A DNA stretch of 64,000 bases from Pyrenochaeta sp. MPI-SDFR-AT-0127 (Eukaryota > Ascomycota > Dothideomycetes > Pleosporales > Cucurbitariaceae), in the NCBI GenBank assembly GCA_020747015.1, contig JAGTJM010000010.1:124001-188000 (forward strand). The letters are read 5' to 3'. Positions 24,228 through 36,492 of the stretch are shown piece by piece (positions within the stretch are counted from its first letter, which is position 1; every line of letters starts with the position of its first letter). Position numbers and translations under genes: made by a program. The notes below the pieces were generated by a model, which saw only the letters and a list, made by a program, of their open reading frames with translations, had not been told where the DNA came from and did not search any database.

Positions 24228-27200
24228 TTTGCGAAGTAACCGTGATTCTGGAGGATAGTAGATGTTGGTGGATGAGCGAGCTTTTCTTTTAAATGTTGGA
24301 TATTATTGAGCTGATATAACTAGCTTAACAAACTGTTGCTAGCTATCATGTGCTATATGGGTTGGTGATTATGGCCCATTGATATCGACTAGACAATGAC
24401 TAAAGCTAGCTATATCTGGTCAAAGGAAAGGGAAGGCAATGTACCATTCTGATCAAGCCACTAAGTCAGTCCAAGCCCGTGTTTGGCAATGTGGGACGCC
24501 GCTTTCCTAAATGAAGAAGTGCCGGCTCTTGGTATTCACCCTTCATATCATTTATTTCGAATCCGTGTAGCATCAATTTCTGTACCCATGTCATAAACCA
24601 ATGTAGTCATGGTGGGTATACTTAGCCGGAGGATAATATATGAGAGATCGCTCAATCTACTCTCATGCTTCAACTATTTTCCAACTACCGATAATGTACC
24701 CCATACAGATCTTATGTGTCTATTCATGTTGAGAAACATTCTCGGTAGACTAAGACGGATACTGCGGGTGCTACGGATGCTACGGATGCTAAGATGTTCA
24801 GGTAACGTTTATTTGACCCCACAGATTGGCATATATATGACTATGTGGGGCCCCAGCAAGTGCCACACAGTATGTGAATGCGTTCTGACGGATTTCTTCT
24901 AAACGAGTTGTCGTGGAGTAAGGGCAAATCTGGGTTCACGCAAGCCCTGAATCGCACTTTTGCGCGATGCATCAATATTTTATCCAGCTTACTGAGCAAA
25001 CTATATACTGTCACCACAACATTCACTTGATTTATCTTAACGGCTATAATATTCCTTGATTCAATGAATATGGAACAAGCCAGGTGTTAACGTTGAGGCC
25101 CCGAAAGGACAATAGGAGTTTCAATGAAGACTATACCTCGTGTTTCAAGCCTCATTCCCGCCAATTCATCCTTTATACCACTAAGTATGACTCCTGAGTC
25201 CAACCCAGCATAAGTACTATGTTTGCCCTCGGCTTCATGGAAGCCCCACAAAATCTTAAAGAATTCCGATGATCCAGAAGCTCGTGGGTTTTATGCTTAC
25301 GGTTAGCACAGGAATGGCCAGTACCATCATGTTCTTGGCGATGTTATTCCTGATATAGCGCCACACAAGTAGCCAAGGGAATGGATCATGGCATCAACCT
25401 CTGGATTGATCAGTAGCACTGGCCTACAGGTCAGTTTTGTTCGTCAGCGCCTGTAAAGCGACATGTTTTTAACAGTTTCCCAGCAACCATGATCTTGGAG
25501 AGCAGAGCATCTTGGACAAGCCAGCATCTATAGCTAAACTGTCGTCCTCTAGCGCTATCCTTACAGGCTCACGTAGCCTTTCACTTCTACTCTATTATTA
25601 TATCACTGCCAACAGACGGCGCAGAACCCCAGCTTCTCCAGCTTTCTCTGCGCAACACTGTTTGAATCAGGGCTACATGTACGCCACTACTGCGCACACC
25701 ACTATAGTAGAAGCTAGTTATCGAAAAACGACACCCAAGTGGATGCGTATGAAGTGGTGAGAGATGGCCCTCAGGCCGCTCTGGGAGGACGGGATCACCA
25801 ATCTATATCAGGATGGCGATTCAGTTCAACGAAAGGATTGGAAAGATTGAAGTGGGCGCTATATCAATGAACGCAGGAAGAAGTTTTTTTTTAGAGTTGC
25901 GAGATGACTCTCACTCGGTTCTGAATGGTACGAGTATTTCATCGTTGAGGTATTAGAATTAGGTTCCCTCCCATATCTTTACCTTGGATTTCAAAACATG
26001 CTCCAGATGTCCTCCCTGTCCCTCCATCGCTACGCCCTTACATCTAGGTGATAGATCCTGCCATCATGTTGCTGCCTATGGTCAAAGTCCATATAGTATA
26101 TGTTACTCGGTGTTGTCTCTCGATGTTTGGAGTTCTTTGACTAGAAGCCTTTTATTAATTTTCAGGCGCTACTGCAGCTTTGATCACAGTGAGAGGGTTA
26201 TCCACGGTATATGTGCATTATCACGTTAAACCCCTAAAAGGCCTCTAGTCTCTTGAATATGAGCAAGATTTGATCATAAGTGGTTATGAAGGTATATGTA
26301 TCTTCAAAAAGCATCTAATTGGGGGATTTGTCAGTCTTGACCTTTGGCCTTGTGGTGTGCAAATCTGTAATGGGAATGGTTGGAGAGTCTGATGACCTAG
26401 AGGAGGCAGTGTCGCCGAGGTTGATAAGGGGTTCATGCTCTTAGAACTTCGCAGCTCGTGATGTGGCTTTCATTTTACTGAGGCTGGGCTTTGTGCATTG
26501 TATTGGGCGTTGCTCCATCGATTTGGTGTCGGCGCAATTCAGTGTGAAAGTCATTAGCAACGTACCGTCGTGCACGTCCGCAAAACCAGTATGTGAACAG
26601 TCCTCCAGACCTCTAGCTGTGCGCCTCCAATAATTATTGTCGGACAGAGCTGGTCTGGAACCTCGACAAGACAAGAATCGGGGCCACATACGATGGAGGA
26701 GGGAGGTACTGACCAGGTTGTACGATGCTGCACATGCGGCCTCTTGAAAGGCGTCGACAGGCGAAAGGCGGTTCTTTCGCAGGGAAGTTCCAAGTAGCCA
26801 ATCAGATATGGACAACGACCTGTTAGAGGTACGCCACATATCCATCATCATCCTGGGAGAGTAATCTATTTTCCCCTGAGCTTTGCGGGTTCTTTTAGAT
26901 TTTCACATGCATGTGTATCCATGAAGGTAGCAAGGCTCGTTTTCTGAAACATTAGCTCGTACAGCAGGCGTGTGTCGCAAGGGTTTCCCCCCCCAAGTAG
27001 GTTACCATGGAAAGTCTCAGGTATCATCGATGCTCGATTCATGGCTCTGCTTGTACGAAAGACGGTGGGGCGGAAGAAGGGTACGCCATTGTATCTTCAG
27101 ACTTGCTTCTTACGTCCTGGCGATCGCCAAAGGTACACAGCAGTGGCGGGCCATTCGCTAGGCTTGAGTGGCGGAACAAAAAGGGGGTATGGCACCGGAA

Positions 27201-29504
27201 GAAAGCACACGTGCTCGTACAGCGGGTGTTCCTGTATCAAAAGGCCAGAGCCAAGCTCGCTATCAGAGGAGTTTTGACAGCGACACTAGTACAAGCCACG
27301 CGTATTCCACATCCTTCTGTCGATAATTTCCCAGTCCGAGCTTCGAATCCAATCGGACAAGTAGCGCGCCGTGGACCAGAAGAAAATCGATCTTAGCTTC
27401 CACGATCGGAAGTCGCGGGCTCGTGCGGGGAAGGTTCAGCTGAGATGGTAGACTGAGCAGATTCGTTGCTAGGGCACTTCAGGGCAACTACAGCAGATGA
27501 GGTATGCGTGCACATTGGGTGTTGACCAAACTAGTATTGAGTCGTGCAAAGACAAGATTGCAAATCATGTGCCGTAGTCATGACAAGAAAGGTTAGGCAT
27601 TCTCGATACCACGAGGCGACTTCGAATGGTCACGGACCCATGGTTCAGTTCAGAATTCGGCTGCATGCTTCAGCAGGCTTTAGTGGGCACCATAAATCAT
27701 TTCCGGGATAAAAAGGTTTGAGGAATCAGCGTCTGCGCCGACAGGTGGCAGCCAATGCACGGCACACACGGCGCAAACCTTATTGGCGACAGAATGCTTG
27801 AAATACCATTGTGCGATAGTGTGCACCGAAGTACGTAAGTGCGTTATCGGTACCCGTGCAGGTACATTTGTGAGTGCGGCGAGAATCTGGTACGTATCCA
27901 TTCTAGTCGCGAAACAAGCGACGCTTGTGCCAACGACTCGCTTTTAGCCACTGTGGTTGAGATGACGATGTGTAGCGGTGCGAGGATGTGACGCATGTGA
28001 TTGTTGAGCAGACAGTGTAAAAGCGATCATGGTAAACACTCATGCCGCTGCCCCTGCACAGTGGAGGATGGTTTGCTGAACTTGGAGCAAGGGATAAAGT
28101 GCAGCCTGTTGATTAGTACGGGCAGCGTCCGGCAGCCACAGGCTTTTTTTCCGCGCTGTCATATTTCTGGCGTCGCCGGCACAGTTGGTTTTCCCCGTTG
28201 CTGCATCCGAGTTGACAGAACCGGGTGCCGGATCGTCCCTTGGTGTATCTGACGGGGCGACATGCATCTTGACTCGCGGGCTGCAAAGTATCAGATGGTG
28301 AGGCCGCCGGGTGTGATGCTATTGCCGTAGGCCTGAGGGGACCCGGCGCTGGGGCGATCAACTGCAGAACTATGGCCAAGGGCACATTGCAAAGTTTGTT
28401 ATGCAGCATCATTTGATGATGTCGGGATACGAAGCGCGGGTACCTTGGTCGTCTCCAATCATGTTTTGCCAGGGAGCTGATTGGGGGCGCTGGTTCAGAG
28501 TTTGGTCTGCACCAAGCCGGCATGATGCATACAATGCCAATCGATAGCCAAGCGTCCATGGCGTCGTCTGTGCTGTGGCTGTCTGAAAGGACGTCAGAGG
28601 CTTGCCCGCAGCTTGTCAATCGGAGCCTTCTCCACTGCGCTCGACATGGGATGGGATGGACGTGAGGGGGTGGAATGGTTGCGAACGTTGGGGGACAACG
28701 GTCTCTTGACGCGTCTTCATTTCCTCGTCGCTCCGAGGCAGTTGAACCAGCGCATCGTCGACGCCACATACTCTGGTGAAGTTGGAGTTTAAGAGCAGGC
28801 GTGGTAGCGATTTACATTGCAGCAGCCGAGCTAGACCAGGGGGGGGGGATCCATTCCGGCGATCGACACGGATCCTGCCCAGATTGCCGAGGCGCCTGCA
28901 AGCCATGGGCAAAATAACCAAAATACATCCAATGCACCACTGCCGAGCGGCACCCTACCGTCTGACGCTGTTGTGCAGTCGATGCGCCGCTGGAGTCGGC
29001 GACGTCGAGGATCCCATGTGCGACCACGTCGTTTTTACCATGTAGCTTCTCGTTGACCTGCCTCCCATGGCAACCTGCGTAGCTCTGACAAGCGTGCGGG
29101 CGTCTTTTGCTCAACATCGTGCCGTCTACTTAGTTCCATGCGCGCCGCCCGCAAGCTTCATTTCCCGTATCCTCCTGTCATCCATCTAGTGCAGTAGTGG
29201 GTCCGACCCAGCAGAATCCGACTACCCACCCAGGACATCAACCGCCTGCTCCACAAGCTCGCGTGGCGGGCTCCAACAGTGAACTAATCGCACCCCCCAA
29301 AGGCTCCGCTACCAGTAGTAGTTGCACCTTCACTAGCTGCAAGTCGTCTATATCTTCTCTTCTAATTCTTCCTTTGCTGCTCCTGTTGGGCTCAGTTAGC
29401 AGTCGCTCCTGCCTCACTCAGCACCTGCCACGCAGCCGCCAATAGCCACTGTCACTTGCATCCATCACCACCACCACCACGCTCTCTTGCTCTGTCTCAA
29501 CACC
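24228..29504. other. gene-free stretch of about 5.3 kb
   Basis: I recognise no gene here. The left part is of ordinary composition with short frames. From about 28,000 the sequence is more GC-rich, with a G9-10 run near 28,840. Long frames there, such as a 218-codon minus-strand frame, lack family text and are probably composition effects. The last 300 bp, CT-rich with a run of CAC triplets just before the ATG at 29,505, look like the leader of the RGS gene. No transposon protein or RNA gene is seen. Confidence 0.5.
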
Positions 29505-31020
29505 ATGGTCTACCCAATCTCCTATAGACGCCCTGAGCGCATCTCTCGACCCTCTTCTGCCGCCTCCGTCTCTGGCGAGCACAAGCAAAAATCCATCCAG
29601 GAATCCATCCGCTCCGCCAGCAGTGGCATGTCCCATGGCATTCCCGATGCATTGTCCTTTGACCGCATCATCTCTGGCGGTGTTTGCCCGGTAAGTCCTT
29701 TTATCGCTGTTCGTGCCTCAACCCAGTCCGCTTCATCATGCCCACTTACTAGATTGACTCGTGTTCCACCTGCTGACCGCCGTTGCCAGCCTTGCACTGT
29801 TCGTGACTTTATGAATTTCCTCAAGTACATTGAGTTGTCTGCAGAGAATCTGCAATTCTACCTCTGGTTCCGCGACTACAGTAAGCGCTTCAACGAGCTG
29901 CCTGCTAGCGAAAAGGTCCTCTCACCCGAATGGACTGGTGACAAGAGCAACGTCGGTGAATCCAAGATAGCCCCGAAGGCCGTCAGCGCCGAGGCCGCAG
30001 CAATCCTCAAAGGCACTGATTTTGCCAGCGACGCCAAAATCAACGAGTCAGACAAGAGCGGCAGCAACCCATTCTTCACCCCGCCTCGCACGCCCACGAG
30101 TGTGGACAGGCGCGAGGGAGGAGAATCGCTTGATTCTTATGATGAGAGCATGGTGACAGGCAAGGTGGACCACACCAAACGTGCGGCTGGTGCGTTTGAG
30201 AATGCTGGCCTTAAATGGAAGCCATGTAAGTTTGCCTGGGCTTGGGTCTCGTCTTCGATTGGGAACCCTCGACTGATGCTTGACAGTGACCATTCAGCCT
30301 TATCGCGAGGAGATCAACCGCATCATATCCATCTACATTGCCGATGGCGGCTCGCGGCAACTGAATCTCTCATCCAAGGAGCGCAGCGCTCTGTTGCATG
30401 CTCTGCAGAGCACTACCCACCCCTCTGCCTTTAGCGATGTCATCACGACTGTGGAGTGGTCCCTGCGTTGTCAAGCGCATCCCAACTTCATCCGATGGAC
30501 CATCTGCAATGGGAACCGGCCTCGCGTCATTTTTGCACGCGGTCTGGGCGTTGGTGGCATCGTTGCCGGATTGATTGTCGCCATTGTGCTGACGCTCAGC
30601 TCAGCTCGTCGCGCCTGGCGAGTCATTTCCTTGATTGGTTTTTTTATTGGCATCTCGACCTTGATTGCAGCCTGGAAGGGAATGTGCGTTGTCCTCCATG
30701 GCATGCATCACCGACATCTTCGACCATGGGAGCTGTTCACCTCCGACGACGAGCCACAGGGCTATGACGCCAAATTGGACTCGATGGACACGCTTGGTTC
30801 GCATGGCTCGAGCAATTCGTGGGAGGACGAGCCTTGGGTGGCCAAGTACGAGAAGCGCAATGTCGTTCGCAAGGTTTTCGATCGTGAGGTGTGGATCCAG
30901 GAGCCTGCCCTCCGCCAAATCCAGGATACGATATTCCTGCAGGCCATTCTGGGAGCTCTCATTATTTCGGGCATCGCTGTTGGCATATTCTGCGCCATTC
31001 CCAAGGGCAACTATTTTTAA
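29505..31020 (+). CDS. membrane-anchored RGS-domain protein (RAX1-like)
   Basis: Three exons (29505-29690, 29790-30225, 30287-31020) give 451 residues. An N-terminal RGS-type region is split: RDFMNFLKYIELSAENLQFY (residues 65 on), then a disordered insert of about 110 residues with PPRTPTS, then PYREEINRIISIYI...LNLSSKERSALLHAL completing the helical bundle. Behind it are two closely spaced membrane spans (GVGGIVAGLIVAIVLTL and ISLIGFFIGISTLIAAW), a loop, and a C-terminal span near IFLQAILGALIISGIAVGIF. This order, RGS followed by three spans, is that of fungal Rax1-type proteins, which act at the plasma membrane in polarity and in G-protein and stress signalling. The G-alpha partner is not predictable. 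The first intron is 99 bp, a multiple of three, and has no in-frame stop. Confidence 0.82.
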
Positions 31021-31626
31021 CCTCCCACGGCCATGCAAAAGTACTGGCCTTTTTCGCTCTTTCGAGCGCGTTTTGATACCCTTTCACTACACGTATAATA
31101 AATGCGAGGGGGACGTATGGAGATTGTAATGTTGGGGACTTCTCAGGGGCGTCTGCACGAAAATCATGTACAAGTAGTCACGATGAGCTTCTTCCTGAGA
31201 GAGCACGTACTGGGCATTATTATCACATGTATAGGAACTACTGTCGTTGAATGCAAACCAAGGTGCGGCTCTCATTATGTGCAGTGCCGAGTATGGTGAG
31301 ACTGGTGAAGAATACCATGGCATGTCATGTCATGTCTTTGCACGGGACAGCGGGACGGAGCGCTCAGGGACCAAGCGAATCAAATGGCGGGGAGGAGGGG
31401 AGGGGCTGAGGCCAAGTGAGAGAGGGCCCGTCCCACTATGCGTCACGCAAGCAGGAGTACAGTAGTAGCAGCAGTAGCAGAGACATCCAACATGGCCGTC
31501 ATTGCCGTGCCATGGAATCGTCTGACAGCCGTCAAGCCGCCCTAGTCACTCGCTCTCTTGCACGGCACCCAATGCACACGACACGCCTCCTCCATCTCAC
31601 GTTGCCCGCCTGATCACCGCCCGTCC
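31021..31626. other. intergenic region before the 907-residue gene
   Basis: This stretch holds the 3' flank of the RGS gene, with AATAAA-like text near 31,095, and the promoter of the next gene. A repeated CATGTCATGTCATG element lies near 31,320. No gene is present. Confidence 0.6.
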
Positions 31627-34350
31627 ATGTCTTACACCAACCTCGACGACGGGCGCTACCACCAACGCCCGCGGCATGAGGCGTACCATGCGCCGTCTCG
31701 CGACACAGACGCCCGCGAGAGGCCATCCAGCATGAGAAGCTGGCGGAGCAGCGGGACCAGCAGCCCATACGCGTCGGCCTGCGCCGCCCACGAACCCGCC
31801 CAGTACCGCACCGCATACCGCACGCAGGCCCGCAAGCAGACATGGCCGCCGCCGCCCAGCGTCGAGGACGACGACGACAACGACGAAGGCCAGCCGCCCC
31901 TCGACACCCGCGGCGCAGTTGACCAAGAGGCCCTCCTCGACGACATATCGCCGCCCCGCATCGTCCAGAGCAGCGCCGACCAACGCTTCGTCCTCGTCTC
32001 CAACCCCAGCACAGAGGGTGACGATGATGATGATGCTGAGCTGCAGGCCAGGCCGAGCACCCTGCGCGACCGCCGGCGGAAGAGCGTCGCCGAGCGCGGC
32101 CACATGGCACCCATAAAGACGGACGTGCAAGAGCCGCCCGTCTTCACAGAGCGAGTCTCGACGCCCTATGCCTACACCAAGCCACAGAGAGAATCCACTG
32201 CTCCGTCCCCAGCCGCATTTCTGCGCTCGCCAGAACCCATCACCCCGCCCCGCTCCACTTCGAGACCGCTTCCCAGCCGGGACAATTCGTCCTCGCGGCC
32301 AAAGCACACGCCCACCAACAATGTCTTCGACGACTCTGATGTCGAGCCTCAAGACACGGCCCGTCTGCGCACAGAACGGAAGCCGGCACGCTACAGCTTC
32401 GTGAAGAGTGACCTGCAACGGGAGCATCTCAGGACAAATCTGCAAGACACCCAACCGCGGCCCCCCTTGGCCACTCGGGACTCTGGCCAACGCCGAGTAC
32501 CCACTCTGCCGACTGGTGACTCGTCAGGCTCATCAAAAGGAACCTCGTACCCCCAGGCTCAATCTCCACGATCCTCGTCGTCTTCCCTGAACAGCAGCCA
32601 TCGCAAAACTGGCCTATCATCTGCCGACTCAGGCTACCCTACCACTTCTCGTCCATCCTCCCGGCCAGATTCGCCGCTGCAACGGGGGACATCACCAAAA
32701 CTCCCACCACGGCTACGTCAATCGCCTCCTAGCACCCGCCCTGCGTCGCGAGGTGGAGGCACAGGATCAACGTCCCCTTTCCCCTCCTCGACTTCAGCCC
32801 ATGTGCCAGTTACCGAGACAGATTGGCACTCTACTTACCCTCCCGTCACTGCAAATGACAGATCGCGACCACCATCCCGATATGCCAGACATGAGACCAT
32901 GCCAATTCCGACACCGCGAATTGACGTCAAGAGCCCTTCGCCAGTAAGACCCCGGCAGCCGACTGACTTCTCTCTGCCGTACCCTGATGATGATCGGCCA
33001 ATGGATGTCTTCATGCCCTCCGAGGAGCACTATCAGTTTGACCATTCCACAATTGCCTCTCCACGACAGACATATCTGGACTCGCCTTGGGTTTCGTCTT
33101 CGTCCATACCTGCGTCACCCCATGTCATGGATGCTGCATCCCGCCAAGTCAACGAACAAGTTGCCATGCCAGGGGACCCAACCCATGCAAGGAGAACACG
33201 ATCAAATAGTGTTCGCTCGCAATCCAGTCAAGATGAGCGCCAAGAGCAGCCGACGAGGAAGAATGCACCGCTTGACCTGGACAAGCCACTGCCATCATGT
33301 CCTCGCAGTACGCCTACAGCACGCTACGATGACTGGTACAGTCTTCAGGGATATGACACCTTTAACGTTTGCCCTAGCTGCTACGAGGGCGTATTCGCCG
33401 GGACGCCTTTCGCTGTCCACTTCTCACAGACACGCCAGAAGGAGCGGCTAACGGAGCGACTCTGCGACTTCAGCAGTCCTTGGATGCGCCTCGCTTGGCT
33501 GCTTACCATCAAACAACGACGTCAATCACTCGACTTGCTTTACATGCTGGCCGCTGTCGCAGACACTGATCGACCTTGTCCCGGTGATCGAGAACTCGGC
33601 ACAGACCGAATCAAATGGTATGGTATTCCTGATCAAAGAGATGGTGTACACGTGGCAAATTTCTCCATATGTGCCAGTGATAAGAAGATGATTGAGGCAA
33701 TCTTTCCCACCATGCATGGCTACTTCACGAAACTATCAACCAACTATCAGTCCACAGAACCTGATCGACATCTTTGCAGTCTGCGCACTAGTTCACGTCG
33801 CTTTCCGACATATCTGGACCTTCTTGTCGAACTCGACGCAGAAGCCCAGTCTCTCGGCAAGCAACCCAACATCAATCGATTCGTGCAACTTGCTCGCGAT
33901 AATGCCTTCAAAGGCGAATGCGCCAAGGACAAGACCTACATCCGTAAACCCTGGCACTTCATTACCTCTCTCCCTGAATTTACTGTCTGCGAAGAATGCT
34001 ACGACGAGCTGGTCTGGCCCGCTATTCAATCCAAAACCACGCCCTCGTCAATCCCGCGTCTCTTCAATAAAGCTATTCAATTGGTTCCCACCGAAGACCC
34101 CGATATTGGATCGAGCTGCTGTTTGTACAGCCCCCGTATGCGCCGCGTATGGGATGCAAGTGTAGAGAATGGGGATTTAGACTACTTGAAGAAGAAGGTG
34201 GTGGAGAGAAAAAGGGCGGAGATGAGGCTGGCAAGGGAGCGGAAGGGCATTCTACATTGGATGGTTCGGGCGGAGAGGGGTAGCGGTCAGTGGATACGTG
34301 CAAGGAATGCTTTGAAGGAGTTGGAGAGGGAGTGGACTGCTTGGGAGTAG
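31627..34350 (+). CDS. large disordered protein with conserved Cys-containing C-terminal domain
   Basis: A single exon of 907 codons; the first in-frame ATG is at 31,627 (MSYTNLDD). Residues 1 to about 570 are low-complexity, rich in Ser, Pro, Arg and Thr, with acidic runs such as DDDDNDE, and look disordered. From about residue 575 the sequence becomes ordered: a CPSC pair (582/585) in NVCPSCYEGVF, FSSPWMRLAWLLTIKQR, PCPGDRELG, KWYGIPDQRDG, and a second pair CEEC (788/791) in FTVCEECYDELVW. The protein ends in a basic helical region. The two Cys-x2-Cys pairs suggest one shared zinc site (inference). I recall this C-terminal block as conserved in filamentous ascomycetes but know no function. 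Long antisense frames across the GC-rich first half are shadows. Confidence 0.8.
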   Translation: MSYTNLDDGRYHQRPRHEAYHAPSRDTDARERPSSMRSWRSSGTSSPYASACAAHEPAQYRTAYRTQARKQTWPPPPSVEDDDDNDEGQPPLDTRGAVDQEALLDDISPPRIVQSSADQRFVLVSNPSTEGDDDDDAELQARPSTLRDRRRKSVAERGHMAPIKTDVQEPPVFTERVSTPYAYTKPQRESTAPSPAAFLRSPEPITPPRSTSRPLPSRDNSSSRPKHTPTNNVFDDSDVEPQDTARLRTERKPARYSFVKSDLQREHLRTNLQDTQPRPPLATRDSGQRRVPTLPTGDSSGSSKGTSYPQAQSPRSSSSSLNSSHRKTGLSSADSGYPTTSRPSSRPDSPLQRGTSPKLPPRLRQSPPSTRPASRGGGTGSTSPFPSSTSAHVPVTETDWHSTYPPVTANDRSRPPSRYARHETMPIPTPRIDVKSPSPVRPRQPTDFSLPYPDDDRPMDVFMPSEEHYQFDHSTIASPRQTYLDSPWVSSSSIPASPHVMDAASRQVNEQVAMPGDPTHARRTRSNSVRSQSSQDERQEQPTRKNAPLDLDKPLPSCPRSTPTARYDDWYSLQGYDTFNVCPSCYEGVFAGTPFAVHFSQTRQKERLTERLCDFSSPWMRLAWLLTIKQRRQSLDLLYMLAAVADTDRPCPGDRELGTDRIKWYGIPDQRDGVHVANFSICASDKKMIEAIFPTMHGYFTKLSTNYQSTEPDRHLCSLRTSSRRFPTYLDLLVELDAEAQSLGKQPNINRFVQLARDNAFKGECAKDKTYIRKPWHFITSLPEFTVCEECYDELVWPAIQSKTTPSSIPRLFNKAIQLVPTEDPDIGSSCCLYSPRMRRVWDASVENGDLDYLKKKVVERKRAEMRLARERKGILHWMVRAERGSGQWIRARNALKELEREWTAWE

Positions 34351-35222
34351 ATGGGATTATAGGATCTGAGATTGAGCAGACTAGACAGATCGAACCATAT
34401 TTCTACCTGGTGGCAGTGCCAACGACTGTTAGCCAAGTGTCCTGAATACTTTGACCAGCTTTTCTTTTCCAAAATCGATCCAGGGCATTCTCGTTCTCTC
34501 CCTCCCCGCTCGTTCATCTTATCACGCATTGGTGTGGCCATAATTCTTCCAAGGACGGAACTCTTTCGGCTTTGATGTCACTCCAGCACACAAGTGCCAT
34601 TGACTTGAATCAATAAAGCGCACCCTTTTCACCACAATCACACCAGCTCCACCGTGTACGGTTTCATTAACACCCCCCGCCCCAGCGTGATGACGAAGAG
34701 AGTAAAGAAAAGGGTTGAATAGCAGTACCGAGTTATCTAGGCCTATGCGAAGTTGCAGGTGCGGGAGGAGAAGAAGTAGGTGTATTAACGTTTTCTTTAT
34801 ACCGACGTTATACTAAGTAGCTCCTAGGTAGATTTTACATTAGGGTCAAACCATCCTTTCGGGCTGACTCCTATATGCGTTGTGTTCGGTGTATATGACT
34901 TTGACCCGATGTTTATGCTATTGATGGCGTCTACATGGTCACGTCTAGGTTGCCGATTTGCTGTCATATAAAGGCGAGCCCAGTGAATTGAACTTTTATT
35001 GGAATCATTGTTCTTGCTCTCATCAGCGTCTTTGATGATGTCAGCTGCCAATTCAAGAACTCAGGGTAAGAGTGGATTTTCCATTTCTATAATACAATGG
35101 ACCTTCGCTGCATAGCCTGGATACCATCACGACCGGCGAGACTCGAGTCAGAGTGAGAGAAAACGAAGGGGCGTTCATAGTATTTGACGATACCCAAGCA
35201 CAGCATACGACATTTTACCTTA
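34351..35222. other. convergent intergenic region
   Basis: This 870-bp stretch lies between the 907-residue gene and the TauD-type gene, which converge. No open frame with recognisable text and no repeat is seen. Confidence 0.6.
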
Positions 35223-36492
35223 TTAATCCCATTGGGATCTCAGTCCATTTACGCCGACAGGTACTTCACCAAGAGTAGTAATTCGAAAACCCTGGCGCAA
35301 CCCTTCGCCCTCGTCGTTGACATTGTAATCTGAGACAGTGTCAGTCATGAAACTACCACGACACAGGAGGCCTCGAACCTGAAATTGCAGTATGGGCCGT
35401 AACCCGATTGTCCCAGAGCGCCACAGTGCGGTCATCCCACCTGACACGCACCTGTATGTCTTGGCTCGCCGCGATGTGCTATGGCCTCGTCAGCTGACTC
35501 ATCCATGGTTCATCAATCGTAGAAAATATGCAGTACCTGGAACAACAGCTTCAGAATTGCCTCGGACTCCTCTTCTTTGAGACCAATGATGCGCTTTGTA
35601 AAGCCAGGGTTTACAAAGAGAACCTTTTCCTGCGTAACAGGATGCACCCTCACAATCGGGTGGAAGCTCTTCACTGGCTCTCGCCGTACAAAATGTCCAT
35701 CTCGAGCTGCCTTTTCAGCCTGTGGGAAACCGCTATGCTCCGCTCTTAACCCTTCTAGAAACACTTTGAGGGGCTCAGACAGTCTGTCATAGGCAGCAGC
35801 TTGCGATGTCCAGCCGGTGTCGCCACCTGTTTCCGGTACTTGCACCAGTGTGAGCAGAGTGATGGCTGGCGGCTGATGTTCATATGAGACATCTGAGTGA
35901 TATCCAGTGGTGGTGAGCCTGGTTGAGCTTCGACCAAGACGATAAAGATTATCTTTCCCGATATAGATGGAGTGAAACTCGATATGGTCTTTCACGTGTG
36001 CACCAACTGGATGGACATGTAATCGACCAAAGTACTTTCCAAACTCCTTTTGCTTTTCAGGCCCAATGTCTTTGAAGTCTTGGTCCTTGAAAATCACGAC
36101 ACCCCGTTCCGCAAGCAGCAGGGCAAGTTCGTCCTTTTGCGTATCAGTCAATTGCGACAATTGCAGCCCTGTAATCTCGGTCCCAATTCGTGGCGTAAGT
36201 TTCACGACTTTCAGATCTGTATTGGCATTGGAGAAGAGATTGGCCTTGGCTGGGTTTGCATAGTGCCCGCGGTCGTCAAAGTCGAAAAGTGGAGTTGGAG
36301 GGAACTTTGTGGTAGTGTCGTAGACGGGGAGATACGCCGAGTACTTTGACTGACACCAGGATTAGTGCTGTAAGAGGGAGTGGAAGAATATATACTGACT
36401 TCGCTGTGAACTCTCTTATCGTATGCAACTGCCAGACTGATGGGCTGCCCCTCGGCGTTTGTCGCCTCCTGAACTTGTGTCTCGGATGCCAT
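35223..36492 (-). CDS. TauD-type 2-oxoglutarate/Fe(II) dioxygenase (sulfonate/taurine type)
   Basis: Four exons in phase (36492-36400, 36343-35537, 35451-35379, 35329-35223) encode 359 residues. The iron ligands are visible: H-x-D in TGYHSDVSYEH and the distal His in VTAHTAI. The 2-oxoglutarate-binding Arg is in QGFRITT near the C-terminus. Other family text is FPPTPLFDFDDRGHYANP, LTPRIGTEITGLQLSQL and ERGVVIFKDQDF. Relatives such as yeast Jlp1 and bacterial TauD hydroxylate the carbon next to a sulfonate, releasing sulfite for sulfur assimilation; some fungal members act on other acids. The head-to-head transporter of the Dal5 family supports uptake plus use of a small organic anion. The exact substrate is inference. 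The final exons are short, and a 3' truncation would remove the Arg. Confidence 0.9.

Noticed and set aside
28113..28769. 218-codon minus-strand frame
   Set aside because: Rich in Pro/Arg/Cys from local GC content, with no recognisable motif or splice support.
31597..32490. 297-codon minus-strand frame
   Set aside because: It is antisense to the GC-rich, low-complexity first half of the 907-residue gene; its composition (Arg/Gly/Val-rich) is a mirror of that bias and has no family text.
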